A program made the position numbers and the translations under genes. DNA of 64,000 bases, taken from Alphaproteobacteria bacterium. GTDB taxonomy: Bacteria > Pseudomonadota > Alphaproteobacteria > Rhodobacterales > Rhodobacteraceae. The DNA is taken from contig JAJRPO010000058.1 of the NCBI GenBank assembly GCA_024280735.1, positions 32,179 through 96,178 on the forward strand, written 5' to 3'. How positions within the stretch are numbered: the first letter of the stretch is position 1; every line of letters begins with the position of its first letter. Shown here one piece after another: positions 52,184 to 61,557 of this stretch. The notes below the pieces were generated by a model. The model had not been told where the DNA came from. It saw only the letters and a program-made list of their open reading frames with translations, and searched no databases.

Positions 52184-54127
52184 ATGAGCCAAGAGACTTT
52201 CCCCCCATCAAAAGAATTCGCAGCCAACTCCCATGCGGATCTAGCGAAATACGAGGCGATGTACAAAGCTTCAATCGATGATCCTGATGCGTTCTGGGGC
52301 GAGCAGGGCAAACGGATTGACTGGATCAAACCCTATACCAAAGTGCGCAATTTCAGTTTTGAACACCCGGATATTTCGATTAAATGGTATGAGGACGGCG
52401 TTCTGAATGTTTGTGCCAACTGCGTAGATCGACACCTTGAAAAGCGCGGTGATCAAGTGGCGATTATCTGGGAATCCGATGATCCGAATGTTGATAAAAA
52501 GATCACATACAACCAGTTACACGAGCAGGTTTGCAAACTGGCCAACGTCTATAAATCCCTCGGCGTGAGCAAGGGCGACCGTGTTATTCTATACATGCCG
52601 ATGATCCCCGAGGCGGCCTATGCCATGTTGGCCTGTACTCGCATCGGCGCAGTGCATTCCATTGTTTTCGCGGGTTTTTCGCCGGAAGCATTGGGCAGCC
52701 GGATCAAAGATAGTGGTGCCAAACTCGTGGTTACGGCCGACCAGGCACCTCGTGGTGGCAAAGCGACACCGCTGAAAGAAAATGTCGATGCGGCGATGGA
52801 TATGGTCGGCGACACACCATTGCTGGTTGTCAGCCGCACGGGCGGTGGGCCGGGTATGAAAGAAGGCCGCGATCATTCTTATGAAGCACTGATGGCCGAG
52901 GCCTCTGCCGATTGCGCGCCTGAACCTATGGCGGCCGAAGACCCGTTGTTCATCCTTTATACCTCCGGTTCCACCGGCACCCCCAAGGGCGTGGTGCATA
53001 CGACAGGCGGTTATCTGGTTTATGCCGCTTTGACCCATCAATATACCTTTGATTACCACGATGGCGATATTTATTGGTGTACGGCGGATGTGGGCTGGGT
53101 CACTGGCCACAGCTATATCGTTTACGGCCCATTGGCCAATGGTGGGACAACTCTGATGTTTGAGGGGATTCCAACCTATCCCGACGCCAGCCGTTTCTGG
53201 CAGGTTTGCGAAAAACACAAGGTGAACCAGTTCTACACGGCCCCCACGGCGATCCGCGCGTTGATGGCGCGGGGGGACGAGTGGGTCGCGAAATGTGACC
53301 TGAGCAGTATCAAAGTGCTGGGCAGCGTAGGGGAGCCGATTAATCCCGAGGCATGGCATTGGTATAATGAAAAAGTCGGCAAAGGTAATTGCCCGATTGT
53401 GGATACCTGGTGGCAGACTGAAACAGGTGGCCATATGATGACGCCGTTGCCCGGCGCCCATTCGGCCAAACCCGGTTCCTGTATGGTGCCGTTCTTTGGC
53501 ATTGAGCCGGTTGTTCTGGATCCGTCAACCGGCGAGGAAATCCACACCACAGAAGCCGAAGGCGTGCTGTGTATTCGGGCCAGCTGGCCCGGCCAGATGC
53601 GCACGGTTTTTGGTGATCACGAGCGTTTCGTGAAAACCTACTTTTCGAATTACAAAGGCTATTACTTCTCGGATGATGGCTGCAAACGGGATGCGGACGG
53701 GCATTATTGGATCACAGGACGGGTGGACGATGTCATCAACGTCTCTGGCCACCGCATGGGAACGGCAGAAGTAGAAAGCGCGCTTGTGGCACATCCCAAA
53801 GTGTCCGAGGCGGCGGTTGTCGGCTATCCACATGCGATCAAGGGGCAGGGTATCTATTGCTATGTCACGCTGATGGATGGTGAAGAATACACCGACGAAT
53901 TACGCGCAGAATTACGCAGTTGGGTGCGCAAGGAAATCGGCCCGATAGCCGCGCCTGATCTGGTGCAATGGGCACCTGGCCTGCCCAAAACCCGCTCCGG
54001 CAAAATTATGCGTCGCATTTTGCGCAAAATTGCCGAAGATGATTTTGGTGCGCTGGGGGATACATCCACATTGGCTGACCCAAGCGTGGTGGAGAATCTG
54101 ATCGAGAACCGGATGAACCGCCGTTAA
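52184..54127 (+). CDS. acs: acetyl-CoA synthetase (acetate-CoA ligase)
   Basis: A 647-residue AMP-forming ligase converting acetate, ATP and CoA to acetyl-CoA. It has the core [20 protein letters not shown] motif, the W-containing acyl pocket region ([18 protein letters not shown]), hinge [16 protein letters not shown], and the catalytic, acetylation-regulated lysine K607 in SGKIMRR. Length matches bacterial Acs. GAGGACGCC precedes the ATG. It follows the five-gene ABC importer, hinting that the importer brings in acetate or a related acid. The linked SLC5 kinase and RamB-type regulator are of kinds known to control acs. Confidence 0.96.
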   Translation: MSQETFPPSKEFAANSHADLAKYEAMYKASIDDPDAFWGEQGKRIDWIKPYTKVRNFSFEHPDISIKWYEDGVLNVCANCVDRHLEKRGDQVAIIWESDDPNVDKKITYNQLHEQVCKLANVYKSLGVSKGDRVILYMPMIPEAAYAMLACTRIGAVHSIVFAGFSPEALGSRIKDSGAKLVVTADQAPRGGKATPLKENVDAAMDMVGDTPLLVVSRTGGGPGMKEGRDHSYEALMAEASADCAPEPMAAEDPLFILYTSGSTGTPKGVVHTTGGYLVYAALTHQYTFDYHDGDIYWCTADVGWVTGHSYIVYGPLANGGTTLMFEGIPTYPDASRFWQVCEKHKVNQFYTAPTAIRALMARGDEWVAKCDLSSIKVLGSVGEPINPEAWHWYNEKVGKGNCPIVDTWWQTETGGHMMTPLPGAHSAKPGSCMVPFFGIEPVVLDPSTGEEIHTTEAEGVLCIRASWPGQMRTVFGDHERFVKTYFSNYKGYYFSDDGCKRDADGHYWITGRVDDVINVSGHRMGTAEVESALVAHPKVSEAAVVGYPHAIKGQGIYCYVTLMDGEEYTDELRAELRSWVRKEIGPIAAPDLVQWAPGLPKTRSGKIMRRILRKIAEDDFGALGDTSTLADPSVVENLIENRMNRR

Positions 54128-54128
54128 T

Positions 54129-54150
54129 GGTGGGTTGGCACCCACCCTAC
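54129..54150. repeat. GTAGGGTGGG hairpin repeat, half copy
   Basis: This 22-base unit begins two bases after the acs stop and matches the half-arms at 12958-12979 and 32422-32443 with one or two changes. On the minus strand its TAG (54147-54149) is the stop codon of the small membrane protein gene. It separates the two convergent genes. Confidence 0.75.
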
Positions 54151-54509
54151 CGACCTGCGACAGCATTCATTAATGCTGTCGCCGCTGCACAGGTGGCGAT
54201 CCAGCCAAAGAACCAGAATTTGCCCGCTGTCTGATCCTCGGCGTAGGAGGCGGCGAAATCTTTGTGGCCGTTTTCGGCGAGGAAATAGGCGATCCCCAGC
54301 AGGATAGCGAACAAAATGACTCGCGGTAATTTGGACGGCACCACAGCCCCCAATATCAGAGCAACGATAACCCCTATCGGGGCACCAATCACGGCCACCT
54401 GAACAGGCCAGGCCTTTGGGTGCGCACCAAGGGCCGCGGTGCCGCCAAGCCATGCAAAGGCCAGTGTTATCAGAATGGCCCCAAGGGCTATTATCAGGGT
54501 CCGTAACAT
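54147..54509 (-). CDS. small integral membrane protein, four helices
   Basis: A 120-residue hydrophobic protein with about four predicted helices (LIIALGAILITLAFAWLGG; VQVAVIGAPIGVIVALILGA; VILFAILLGIAYFLA; FFGWIATCAAATALMNAV). No family recognised with confidence and no catalytic residues seen. It is convergent with acs; the stop codon lies inside a repeat. Function unknown. Confidence 0.7.
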   Translation of the reverse strand: MLRTLIIALGAILITLAFAWLGGTAALGAHPKAWPVQVAVIGAPIGVIVALILGAVVPSKLPRVILFAILLGIAYFLAENGHKDFAASYAEDQTAGKFWFFGWIATCAAATALMNAVAGR

Positions 54510-54601
54510 CGGGTGTTACTCCAGTGATTTCCCGGCTCTCTTAACAGCCTTGCTATTTGAAATAAATTCACAAGTCCTTGAAATGACGATGAGTTGATGT
54601 A

Positions 54602-54640
54602 GCTTTGCGCCCCCGGGGCTGCTCCTCAGGGGCGCAAAGC
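54602..54640. terminator. hairpin downstream of the FAD oxidoreductase gene
   Basis: GCTTTGCGCCCC (54602-54613) and GGGGCGCAAAGC (54629-54640) form a perfect 12-bp stem. It starts four bases past the oxidoreductase stop on the minus strand. It lacks a T tract, so it may stabilise the 3' end as much as terminate. Confidence 0.55.
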
Positions 54641-54643
54641 AGG

Positions 54644-56308
54644 TCAGCTCGCGCGGGACAGTTCGGCAATCTGTTCCTCTTGCGGAAATAGGGCGGCCTG
54701 CGCGAAAAACGTGTGCAATTGTTGAACCGCAACCTCTGACGGCGGCAATGGTTCGCCTGCATCTACAAAGGTAATATGGGTCACTGTGCCGACACCGGCA
54801 TCCTTTTCCGCTTCTGGGCGCCAGTCGGAATCCAGATGGTCGGTCAGGTGGGTCATGCTTTGCATTTCGCCGTTTTTATAATGGCGGATGACCGGATGGA
54901 TGAACGGGTCGGGGGCGCCGCCGTAAATGGTGTGTTGACGTTTGACATGGAAGGAGTTGGCCCCGAAATCACCGAATTCAAGCGTGATTTGCAAATACTC
55001 CTGATCGGCGAAATCTGCCGTTGTTTGCGCCCAATCGACGGGGATTTCCTGAAATACCTGCCCTTTATCCGTGCCGGACAGCACAATAACGTCGCCTAGA
55101 AACCCGGGTTGCAGGAACAAGCCTGCCGACAGGCTGATCCGGTCTATGATGTGTTTGGTGACTGTTGATCTATCCAGTTCCAGCGCCGTACTTGGGTATT
55201 TGCGGCCCGTTACGCGGGTGTCAATGAATTCTGCCAAACAGACGACGTTATGGCGGAACCCATGCACAAATCCGGACATTGTTTTACGGTAATCACGCGA
55301 ATGAGTGATGGTGCCCGCGTAAAACAGGTTGTCAGTCTTGGTGCTCTCCCATTCGCAACTCATCAACGGGAGTTTATCCATTTTACACATATCGGGGCGG
55401 ATTTCCGGTGCAAGGATGCTGTTGTCAAAGCGAAAGCCGGTGCAGGCAATCACATGATCGTATTGCAAAATAATCGTGTGATCCGCGGCTGCCCCCATTT
55501 TAATGGTCACGGTGTAAACACCGTCCTTCAGCTCGATTTTGTCTATCTCGCCGTCCAACATCGCATTTTGGGTCTTCAATTGATAGGTATCAAGGAAGTT
55601 GTTATTCACCGCCCGCAAGTCACCGACGTAATGGGTTTGCCAGGCAAAAGACACGGGGTCGGGGCTGACCACATGGATGGCCTGTGCGGTTTCTACCAGC
55701 GAATCTGCCGTTTCAAAGGCAGAGTTCCCTTTGCCGATAATCAAAACACGTTTGTTTTTGTACCGCGCCGGATCTGCATCGAAATCGTAATAATTGTCGA
55801 TGGTTTCGATGCCTTCGATGTCTGGCACCCAAGACTTGCCAAATCCGGTTGCCACGATTACCCGCTTGGCCCGCAGGTCAGTTCCGTCAGCACAGCGCAG
55901 TTTGAAAGTACCGCCTTCTTTGGAAATCTCAATCACATCGTGATTCAGCAGAATATTTTCGGACAACTGCCTTGCAAAATCATCTAAATAGGCAACGTAA
56001 TCGTCTGCATTGGGAAAATAGCTTTCGGATTTGTCGCCGAACAGGGCGCCCTCGGCGTTAATCAAACTGTTCCAGTCATACCGCAAACAGGTTTCAGGAT
56101 TGGAATGGCCCGTGTTTGGCTTGTTGATCGAAATCAGCGTGCGATGCCGTGGAAAACGGCGAAAGGAGTCACTGACGGCACCGTATTTTTCGAGGATTCG
56201 GAAATCAATGCCCTTTTGTTGCAACAAATATCCCAATTGCAGGCCGGCAGGCCCTGACCCAATTATACAGCATTCAATCACGTGTAGTGCTCCCGTTTCG
56301 GTTTGCAT
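54644..56308 (-). CDS. FAD-dependent oxidoreductase (flavin monooxygenase / FOXRED2-like)
   Basis: A 554-residue two-dinucleotide-fold flavoprotein. The FAD loop is CIIGSGPAGLQLGYLL near the N-terminus, the NAD(P) loop is VLIIGKGNSAFETADSL, and the ATG-like motif VIACTGFRFDNSIL follows. The layout fits class B flavin monooxygenase relatives, and the ...SHSRDYRKTMSGFVHGFRHN-type region (split here) recalls FOXRED2-like proteins. It probably oxidises a small or lipid-like substrate; none can be named. It starts with ATG at 56308 and stands alone. Confidence 0.8.
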   Translation of the reverse strand: MQTETGALHVIECCIIGSGPAGLQLGYLLQQKGIDFRILEKYGAVSDSFRRFPRHRTLISINKPNTGHSNPETCLRYDWNSLINAEGALFGDKSESYFPNADDYVAYLDDFARQLSENILLNHDVIEISKEGGTFKLRCADGTDLRAKRVIVATGFGKSWVPDIEGIETIDNYYDFDADPARYKNKRVLIIGKGNSAFETADSLVETAQAIHVVSPDPVSFAWQTHYVGDLRAVNNNFLDTYQLKTQNAMLDGEIDKIELKDGVYTVTIKMGAAADHTIILQYDHVIACTGFRFDNSILAPEIRPDMCKMDKLPLMSCEWESTKTDNLFYAGTITHSRDYRKTMSGFVHGFRHNVVCLAEFIDTRVTGRKYPSTALELDRSTVTKHIIDRISLSAGLFLQPGFLGDVIVLSGTDKGQVFQEIPVDWAQTTADFADQEYLQITLEFGDFGANSFHVKRQHTIYGGAPDPFIHPVIRHYKNGEMQSMTHLTDHLDSDWRPEAEKDAGVGTVTHITFVDAGEPLPPSEVAVQQLHTFFAQAALFPQEEQIAELSRAS

Positions 56309-56613
56309 TTTGCAGGATTTACAAGTAATCCCGCCAACGCCCCAAGAGTAACTATTATAAATAGTTAATACAACATTTAGATACTATCTAATCGTGCGTG
56401 GCCTGAAGAAAGAGTGCAATTGGGAGCGCATTTTTGTTCTGTGCTTCCCTTCGCTTTGCTGACTGGGGGATGGCCGGTAGCATATACAGCCAAAAAGGCG
56501 AACAAACCGCGCCTTACCCTTGACGCGGCGTTGAATCAGTCCTAATAAGCGGCTCGAAATTCAATTGCTAAATGGGCATCGGACCGGCTGGCAGAACCGT
56601 AAGGAATGATCGC
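56309..56613. other. gene-free region between divergent oxidoreductase and rpmB
   Basis: These 305 bases separate divergent genes. An AT-rich portion (56340-56400) lies near the oxidoreductase start and probably holds its promoter. A sigma70-type promoter for rpmB is at 56520-56548. No convincing coding frame or RNA gene was seen. Confidence 0.5.
56520..56548 (+). promoter_or_regulatory. sigma70-type promoter of rpmB
   Basis: TTGACG (56520-56525), a 17-base spacer, and TAATAA (56543-56548) lie 66 bases before the rpmB ATG. Both hexamers are close to consensus and the spacing is ideal. Confidence 0.65.
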
Positions 56614-56901
56614 ATGTCCCGTCGTTGCGAATTAACAGGCAAATCGCCTATGTCCGGCAATAATGTCAGCCACGCTAAAAACAGAACTCGGCGTCGGTTT
56701 TTGCCGAATCTGAATGATGTGACTTTGGCCAGTGAATCGCTGGGCCGCTCGTTCAAGTTCCGCATTTCTGCGGCTGCCCTGCGCACAATCGATCACCGCG
56801 GTGGTTTTGATGCTTTCATGGCGAAATCCAAAGACGCTGAACTCTCAGACGCAGCTCTGAAAGTGAAGAAAGAAATTGCAAAGGCTCAGGCAGCAGCCTA
56901 A
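56614..56901 (+). CDS. rpmB: 50S ribosomal protein L28
   Basis: A 95-residue ribosomal protein with the L28 start [20 protein letters not shown] and the [12 protein letters not shown] strand. AAGGA lies nine bases before the ATG. The C-terminal extension rich in Ala/Lys is normal for alphaproteobacteria. It is transcribed alone from a strong promoter. Confidence 0.97.
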   Translation: MSRRCELTGKSPMSGNNVSHAKNRTRRRFLPNLNDVTLASESLGRSFKFRISAAALRTIDHRGGFDAFMAKSKDAELSDAALKVKKEIAKAQAAA

Positions 56902-57097
56902 CCTCTTTGACCCAGTAATCGGCGTTTCTAGTTTACATTAATGCAAGCTGATTCACCGTTTTTTGGAAATGCGTTTAGCGGCCTCGAAGCATCTTCGGGG
57001 CCGCTTCCTTTTGTCCTGCTTTCATTTGGCTTAACTGCGCATACAATCACGCATGAACGACATCCCATATGGGGTGAGTAAGCTGCCCGGAGGCGTA

Positions 57098-57565
57098 ATG
57101 CGTGTTTTATTGAAATCAGCCAAAGTGATAGCGGTGTTATTTTCGCTGGGCTGGGCAGGCTTCGCAATCTATCTGGGGTCGATCTCTAACACCGACAGAA
57201 TTGTAATAACCGATGCCTACATGCGCGTCAGCAGTTCTGCATCAAAATCCGGTGCGGTGTTCATGGTCATCAGTAATGGCACTAGGATTGATGACAGGCT
57301 GATCGGGGCTGCAACGCCTGCTGCCCGTAAGGCGCATTTACACACCCATATTGATGCTGGAAACAGTGTGGTGCAAATGCGCCCTGTTGACGGTGGTTTT
57401 GCGCTACCGGCGGGGCGTAACGCAAAGCTGAAGCGCGGCGGGGATCATGTGATGTTGATGGGGCTGAACCGCGCTATGTCGCAAGGGGATGAAATCACTT
57501 TGACACTGACGTTTGAGCAGGCAGGCGATGTGATTTTGACAGTACCGGTTGATTTAGGGCGCTAG
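57098..57565 (+). CDS. PCuAC-type copper chaperone (DUF461)
   Basis: A 155-residue exported or membrane-anchored protein. One N-terminal hydrophobic helix (VIAVLFSLGWAGFAIYLG) is followed by a PCuAC domain. The copper ligands H-x(n)-M-x(n)-H-x-M are seen as H-L-H-T-H, M in VVQMRPVDGG, and HVMLMGL. PCuAC proteins bring copper to cytochrome oxidase in the periplasm. CCCGGAGGCGTA precedes the ATG at 57098; a start 45 bases upstream is less likely. Confidence 0.88.
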   Translation: MRVLLKSAKVIAVLFSLGWAGFAIYLGSISNTDRIVITDAYMRVSSSASKSGAVFMVISNGTRIDDRLIGAATPAARKAHLHTHIDAGNSVVQMRPVDGGFALPAGRNAKLKRGGDHVMLMGLNRAMSQGDEITLTLTFEQAGDVILTVPVDLGR

Positions 57566-57600
57566 CCTTGCAGGCGTTTGCCGCTGTAACAGCCTCCCCG

Positions 57601-58185
57601 CTAAACTTCATCCTTCATTGCCGCGCGCCAGTGGCGCCGACACAGGGACACATAGGTCTCATTCCCGCCAATTTGCACTTGTGCGCCATCATGCACAACG
57701 TCGCCTTGGCTATTTTGCCGCACCACCATGGTCGCCTTTTTACCGCAAAAACAGATGGTCCGAACCTCACGCATTTCGTCAGCTGTGGCCAGCAGGGCAG
57801 CAGACCCCGGGAACAACTTGCCCAGAAAATCAACCCGCAACCCGTAGCACATGATTGGGACACCCAGATCATCCACCGCGCAGGCCAGTTGCCAGACCTG
57901 ATCGCCAGACAGGAATTGCGCTTCATCAATGAAAACACAAGTGAGGGTGGTCGAGCGCAGTCGCGTCTCAATCATCTCAAACAGATTGCTATTTGCATCA
58001 AACCCGTCGGCCTTGGCCTCAATCCCGATACGGGACGAAATCGACCCGCTACCGGCCCGATTGTCAAACTGCGCAGTCACCAGATAGGTTTCCATACCCC
58101 GTTCGCGATAATTGTGCGACGCCTGCAAAAGCGCCGTCGATTTACCTGCGTTCATGGTGGAATAATGAAAGTAGAGCTTGGCCAT
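57601..58185 (-). CDS. tdk: thymidine kinase (type II)
   Basis: A 194-residue salvage enzyme phosphorylating thymidine. Walker A is HYSTMNAGKST (near residues 7-17), the catalytic glutamate is in FIDEAQFL, and zinc-binding cysteines are in CFCGKK and SLCRRHW. The start at MAKLYFHYS (58185) gives the normal length; AAGGTGCCGATT precedes it. Confidence 0.96.
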   Translation of the reverse strand: MAKLYFHYSTMNAGKSTALLQASHNYRERGMETYLVTAQFDNRAGSGSISSRIGIEAKADGFDANSNLFEMIETRLRSTTLTCVFIDEAQFLSGDQVWQLACAVDDLGVPIMCYGLRVDFLGKLFPGSAALLATADEMREVRTICFCGKKATMVVRQNSQGDVVHDGAQVQIGGNETYVSLCRRHWRAAMKDEV

Positions 58186-58402
58186 AATCGGCACCTTAAG
58201 GGGAAACCGGATGGGTTCAAAGGGGGATTTAGGGCTGGGTGTCAAAAACGTCAAAAGGCAGGGGAGCAGGTGGAATTTGAGCGCCCTAGGAGTCACGGAA
58301 TTAAACCAGCCGTAATTTGCCTATCAGGAAAGAAACAACCGGATATTTGTAGCGGGAGCGTGTAGTATATGCACGCAGCATTAAAAATAGGCGAGCAAGC
58401 GA

Positions 58403-59764
58403 ATGACACAAACTTTTGAAACCGTGGCTGCCATCCGCTTTGGTTATGGGTTCCGCGCCGGAGAACCGGATATTCGCGATGCAGGTCAATTGCTGGCGCA
58501 ATTACAAGGTCCGGACCGGGCGATGCTACGCTTTCCAACGCCCGGATTTATGGAACGGCTTGACATACTCAAACAGTACCGCATTCAGGTGAACCGCGTT
58601 AAAGAACTCGGTGACATCGCCAAGGACGACTTGAAGGTCACCAAACGGGCGCGGCGTGTTTTGGTGTCAGAGGACATCAACAAACGCTTCGCCCGCGCCA
58701 TCCTCAGCCCTAATGGATTTCGGGAAAGGCTGGCAACCTTTTGGGCGGATCATTTTACCGTCGTGCCCAAAGGTCAGGGGCAAATCATCGCCTATGGTGA
58801 TTTTATGGATCGGGCGATCAGGCCAAATATTTCCGGCAGTTTTGGCGATATTCTGACGGCTTCGACCCTGCATCCCAGCATGATTACATTTCTGGATCAG
58901 GGGCGCTCCGTGGGGCCAAATTCAAAGGCCGGACTTAACCGTGACAGGGGGTTGAACGAAAATCTGGCGCGCGAGGTGTTGGAGTTGCACACCATGGGCG
59001 TGGGCGCGAGTTATGTGCAAAAGGATGTGCGGCAGTTGGCCGAATTACTGACCGGATTGGCAAACACCGACCACGGCACGGAGTTCAAGCAAAACATGGC
59101 AGAGCCGGGTGTGGAGGTTATTCTGGGGCGTTCTTATGGCGGTGAGAATGCTGTCATCGGGGACATACTTGCCTTTTTGCAAGACATCGCGATTCATCCG
59201 GAAACCGCGCGCCATATCGCCCGAAAACTGGCCGTACATTTTGTGGCGGATAATCCAGACCCAGCGCTAATAACCCATATAGAACAGGCGTTTCTGCGTA
59301 GCGGTGGCGATCTGCCCACGGTCTATGCGGCAATGCTGGAACATCCGGCGGCTTGGGTCGATTTAGGGCAGAAGGTCAAGCAACCTTTTGGCTTTATCGT
59401 GTCGGGCCTACGGGCGTTGAATGTGCCCGCCAGCGGGGTCGCTGACCTCGGCCCTAGGGAGCTGAAACAGATGTATGGCCTGCCGATGGTGACGATGGGG
59501 CAATCGATCCTAAAGGCACCCGGCCCGAACGGTTGGCCAGAGGAGGCGGAGGCTTGGATCACTCCGCAAGGGTTGGCAGCTAGGGTGCAGTGGGCGTTGG
59601 TTGCCAGTACGGCCTTTGGCGGCGAAACTGATCCGCGCGATTTTGTCGACACGACGCTGCGCGAGGTGGCGGGGGAAACCCTGAAATTCGCGGTATCCGG
59701 CTCCGAGAAAAAAGCCGAGGGGTTGGCGCTGGTGCTGTCCTCCCCAGAATTCAACAGGAGGTAG
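58403..59764 (+). CDS. DUF1800 domain protein
   Basis: A 453-residue DUF1800 protein with the family motifs FWADHFTV, LNENLAREVLELHTMGV and VELAELLTGLA-like (VRQLAELLTG). The family is of unknown function and nearly always precedes a DUF1501 gene, as here. No signal peptide is seen at the N-terminus, whereas its partner carries a Tat signal, so co-export with the partner is possible. It is six bases upstream of the DUF1501 gene, with AGGAGG spanning its stop. Confidence 0.9.
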   Translation: MTQTFETVAAIRFGYGFRAGEPDIRDAGQLLAQLQGPDRAMLRFPTPGFMERLDILKQYRIQVNRVKELGDIAKDDLKVTKRARRVLVSEDINKRFARAILSPNGFRERLATFWADHFTVVPKGQGQIIAYGDFMDRAIRPNISGSFGDILTASTLHPSMITFLDQGRSVGPNSKAGLNRDRGLNENLAREVLELHTMGVGASYVQKDVRQLAELLTGLANTDHGTEFKQNMAEPGVEVILGRSYGGENAVIGDILAFLQDIAIHPETARHIARKLAVHFVADNPDPALITHIEQAFLRSGGDLPTVYAAMLEHPAAWVDLGQKVKQPFGFIVSGLRALNVPASGVADLGPRELKQMYGLPMVTMGQSILKAPGPNGWPEEAEAWITPQGLAARVQWALVASTAFGGETDPRDFVDTTLREVAGETLKFAVSGSEKKAEGLALVLSSPEFNRR

Positions 59765-59770
59765 TTGGCA

Positions 59771-60988
59771 ATGGCACATACACGCCGTAAATTTCTGGCC
59801 AATACTCTGGCCTTGGGCTGTTCAGCGGCGGCCAGCCCGCTGCTGACACCTGTCACCTTTGCCTCGGCCCCCACGGACAAGCGGCTGGTGGTTATCATCT
59901 TGCGCGGTGCTATGGACGGGCTGGATGTGGTCAGCCCCGTTGGCGACCCGCTGCTGGCCGGCTATCGCCCAAGTATGTTGGACGGGCAGCACAGCGACCT
60001 TGACGGGTATTTCGCGCTGCACCCACAATTGGCTGATTTGATGCCCCTGTGGCACGGCGGTGATCTGGCCTTTACCCACGCGGTTTCAACGCCTTACCGC
60101 AATAAACGCAGTCATTTTGACGGACAGGATATTCTGGAGGCTGGCGATATTACTGCCGGAAGCGACGTGCGCGAGAGTGGTTGGATTAACCGGATGTTGG
60201 CACTGATACCCGGCGCGCGTAAGGAGCTGGCGTTCTCGGTCGGGCGGGAAAACATGCTGTTGATGCGGGGGGATAAGCCGGTGTCGAGCTGGTCGCCGGA
60301 GGGGCGCATTGATCTGTCTCCGCAAGCAAAATTACTGCTGGATGTGATCTATTCCAAAGATCCGTTGTTCGCGGAGGCAGGGCAGGTGGCGTTGACCTTG
60401 GCGGGGCAGTTGAATGTCAGCAGCGGCGAGGCGATGGGGGAGGAAGTGGACATGCAGAATATCATGCAAAATATGGCAAGGTCCAACAAATCACAGCGCG
60501 CTGAGGGGCTGGCAGCCTTTGCGGCAAACCGCCTGCGGGAAGACACCCGAATTGCGGCCTTTTCCATTGGCGGCTGGGATACGCACCTGAAGCAGACCCG
60601 CAATATCCGTAAGGCCTTGCGTCAGTTGCAGGGCGCTATTTTGACCTTAAAACAAGAGCTTGGGCCGGTTTGGCAGAAAACCGCCGTGGTCTGTATGACA
60701 GAGTTTGGCCGCACAGTTCGCGAAAACGGCTCAGCGGGAACAGATCACGGCACCGGCGGCGCGATGGTTCTGGCTGGCGGCGCAATTCGCGGCGGCAAAG
60801 TCTATGGCGATTGGCCGGGGTTAGCGCCTGAGAACCTGTTTGCCGAGCGGGATTTGATGCCGACAAATGACGTGCGCAAATACGTCGCTTGGATGGTGCG
60901 CGACCTGTATGGGTTGGAGCAGAGCGGGCTGGAAACCAGCGTTTTTCCGGGCCTTGATATGGGGCGAAACCCCGGCGTTATATTATAG
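59771..60988 (+). CDS. DUF1501 domain protein, Tat-exported
   Basis: A 405-residue DUF1501 protein (sulfatase/alkaline-phosphatase-like fold). The twin-arginine signal HTRRKFLANTLALG is followed by a hydrophobic stretch and a cleavage site near TFASA. VIILRGAMDGLDVVSP and AFSIGGWDTH, then MTEFGRTVRENGSAGTDHGTGG hold the likely metal-binding residues (split across about 265-340). Function is unknown; the pair with DUF1800 suggests a shared periplasmic process. The ATG at 59771 is preferred over TTG at 59765 for spacing. Confidence 0.9.
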   Translation: MAHTRRKFLANTLALGCSAAASPLLTPVTFASAPTDKRLVVIILRGAMDGLDVVSPVGDPLLAGYRPSMLDGQHSDLDGYFALHPQLADLMPLWHGGDLAFTHAVSTPYRNKRSHFDGQDILEAGDITAGSDVRESGWINRMLALIPGARKELAFSVGRENMLLMRGDKPVSSWSPEGRIDLSPQAKLLLDVIYSKDPLFAEAGQVALTLAGQLNVSSGEAMGEEVDMQNIMQNMARSNKSQRAEGLAAFAANRLREDTRIAAFSIGGWDTHLKQTRNIRKALRQLQGAILTLKQELGPVWQKTAVVCMTEFGRTVRENGSAGTDHGTGGAMVLAGGAIRGGKVYGDWPGLAPENLFAERDLMPTNDVRKYVAWMVRDLYGLEQSGLETSVFPGLDMGRNPGVIL

Positions 60989-60989
60989 C

Positions 60990-61445
60990 TTAACGCTGGT
61001 TATCTTCGCCAAAAGGCCCGCCATTATCCGCCAGCTCTTCTGCGTGGCGCGCATCTGATGTCATCGGTGGGTCTTTGGGAAAACCGTAATCATTTTCGGT
61101 GTTTACGGGCGCAGGGGCCACGGGTTCGGCCATTATGGGGGCAGGAGCAACAACAGGTTCGGGGGCCTTTGAATGGTCCTCGATATAGCCCGCCATTTCA
61201 GGTGCGCCTGCCTTTGGGCGGCGAAAAATCAGCAAGGTGTGATAGGTCTCGATACGGGCTTTTAGCAGGCCGGCCTTTTCATCCACCGGCAGGCTGTCAG
61301 AACGCAGATATTCCCAACCGTCAGAGGCCATATCGTTCATCACTTCGCTCATCACCATGGCGAATTGATCCGCGGTCCCTTTGACCCCTTTGAATTTGCG
61401 CGCCCGTGTCGGGGCGGCAATGGCCTTGTATTCGTAAGTTTGCAT
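60990..61445 (-). CDS. DUF4177 domain protein with Pro/Ala-rich tail
   Basis: A 151-residue protein. Residues 1 to about 75 are a DUF4177-type domain (QTYEYKAIAAPTRA; MASDGWEYLRSDSLPV; TLLIFRRP). The remainder is low-complexity and Pro/Ala/Glu-rich (EPVVAPAPIMAEPVAPAP). No signal or membrane segment. Function unknown. It ends two bases from the DUF1501 stop, convergent. Confidence 0.82.
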   Translation of the reverse strand: MQTYEYKAIAAPTRARKFKGVKGTADQFAMVMSEVMNDMASDGWEYLRSDSLPVDEKAGLLKARIETYHTLLIFRRPKAGAPEMAGYIEDHSKAPEPVVAPAPIMAEPVAPAPVNTENDYGFPKDPPMTSDARHAEELADNGGPFGEDNQR

Positions 61446-61557
61446 CTGGCTAAAACCCCTGTCTACCGTAGCGCCCGTTTTGCCCGATTGAGGGGGCAAG
61501 GGCAAGAGGGATCACCTGCGGCTTACGCGCCCCGTGGGGCGCGTTAACCTTTGGGCT

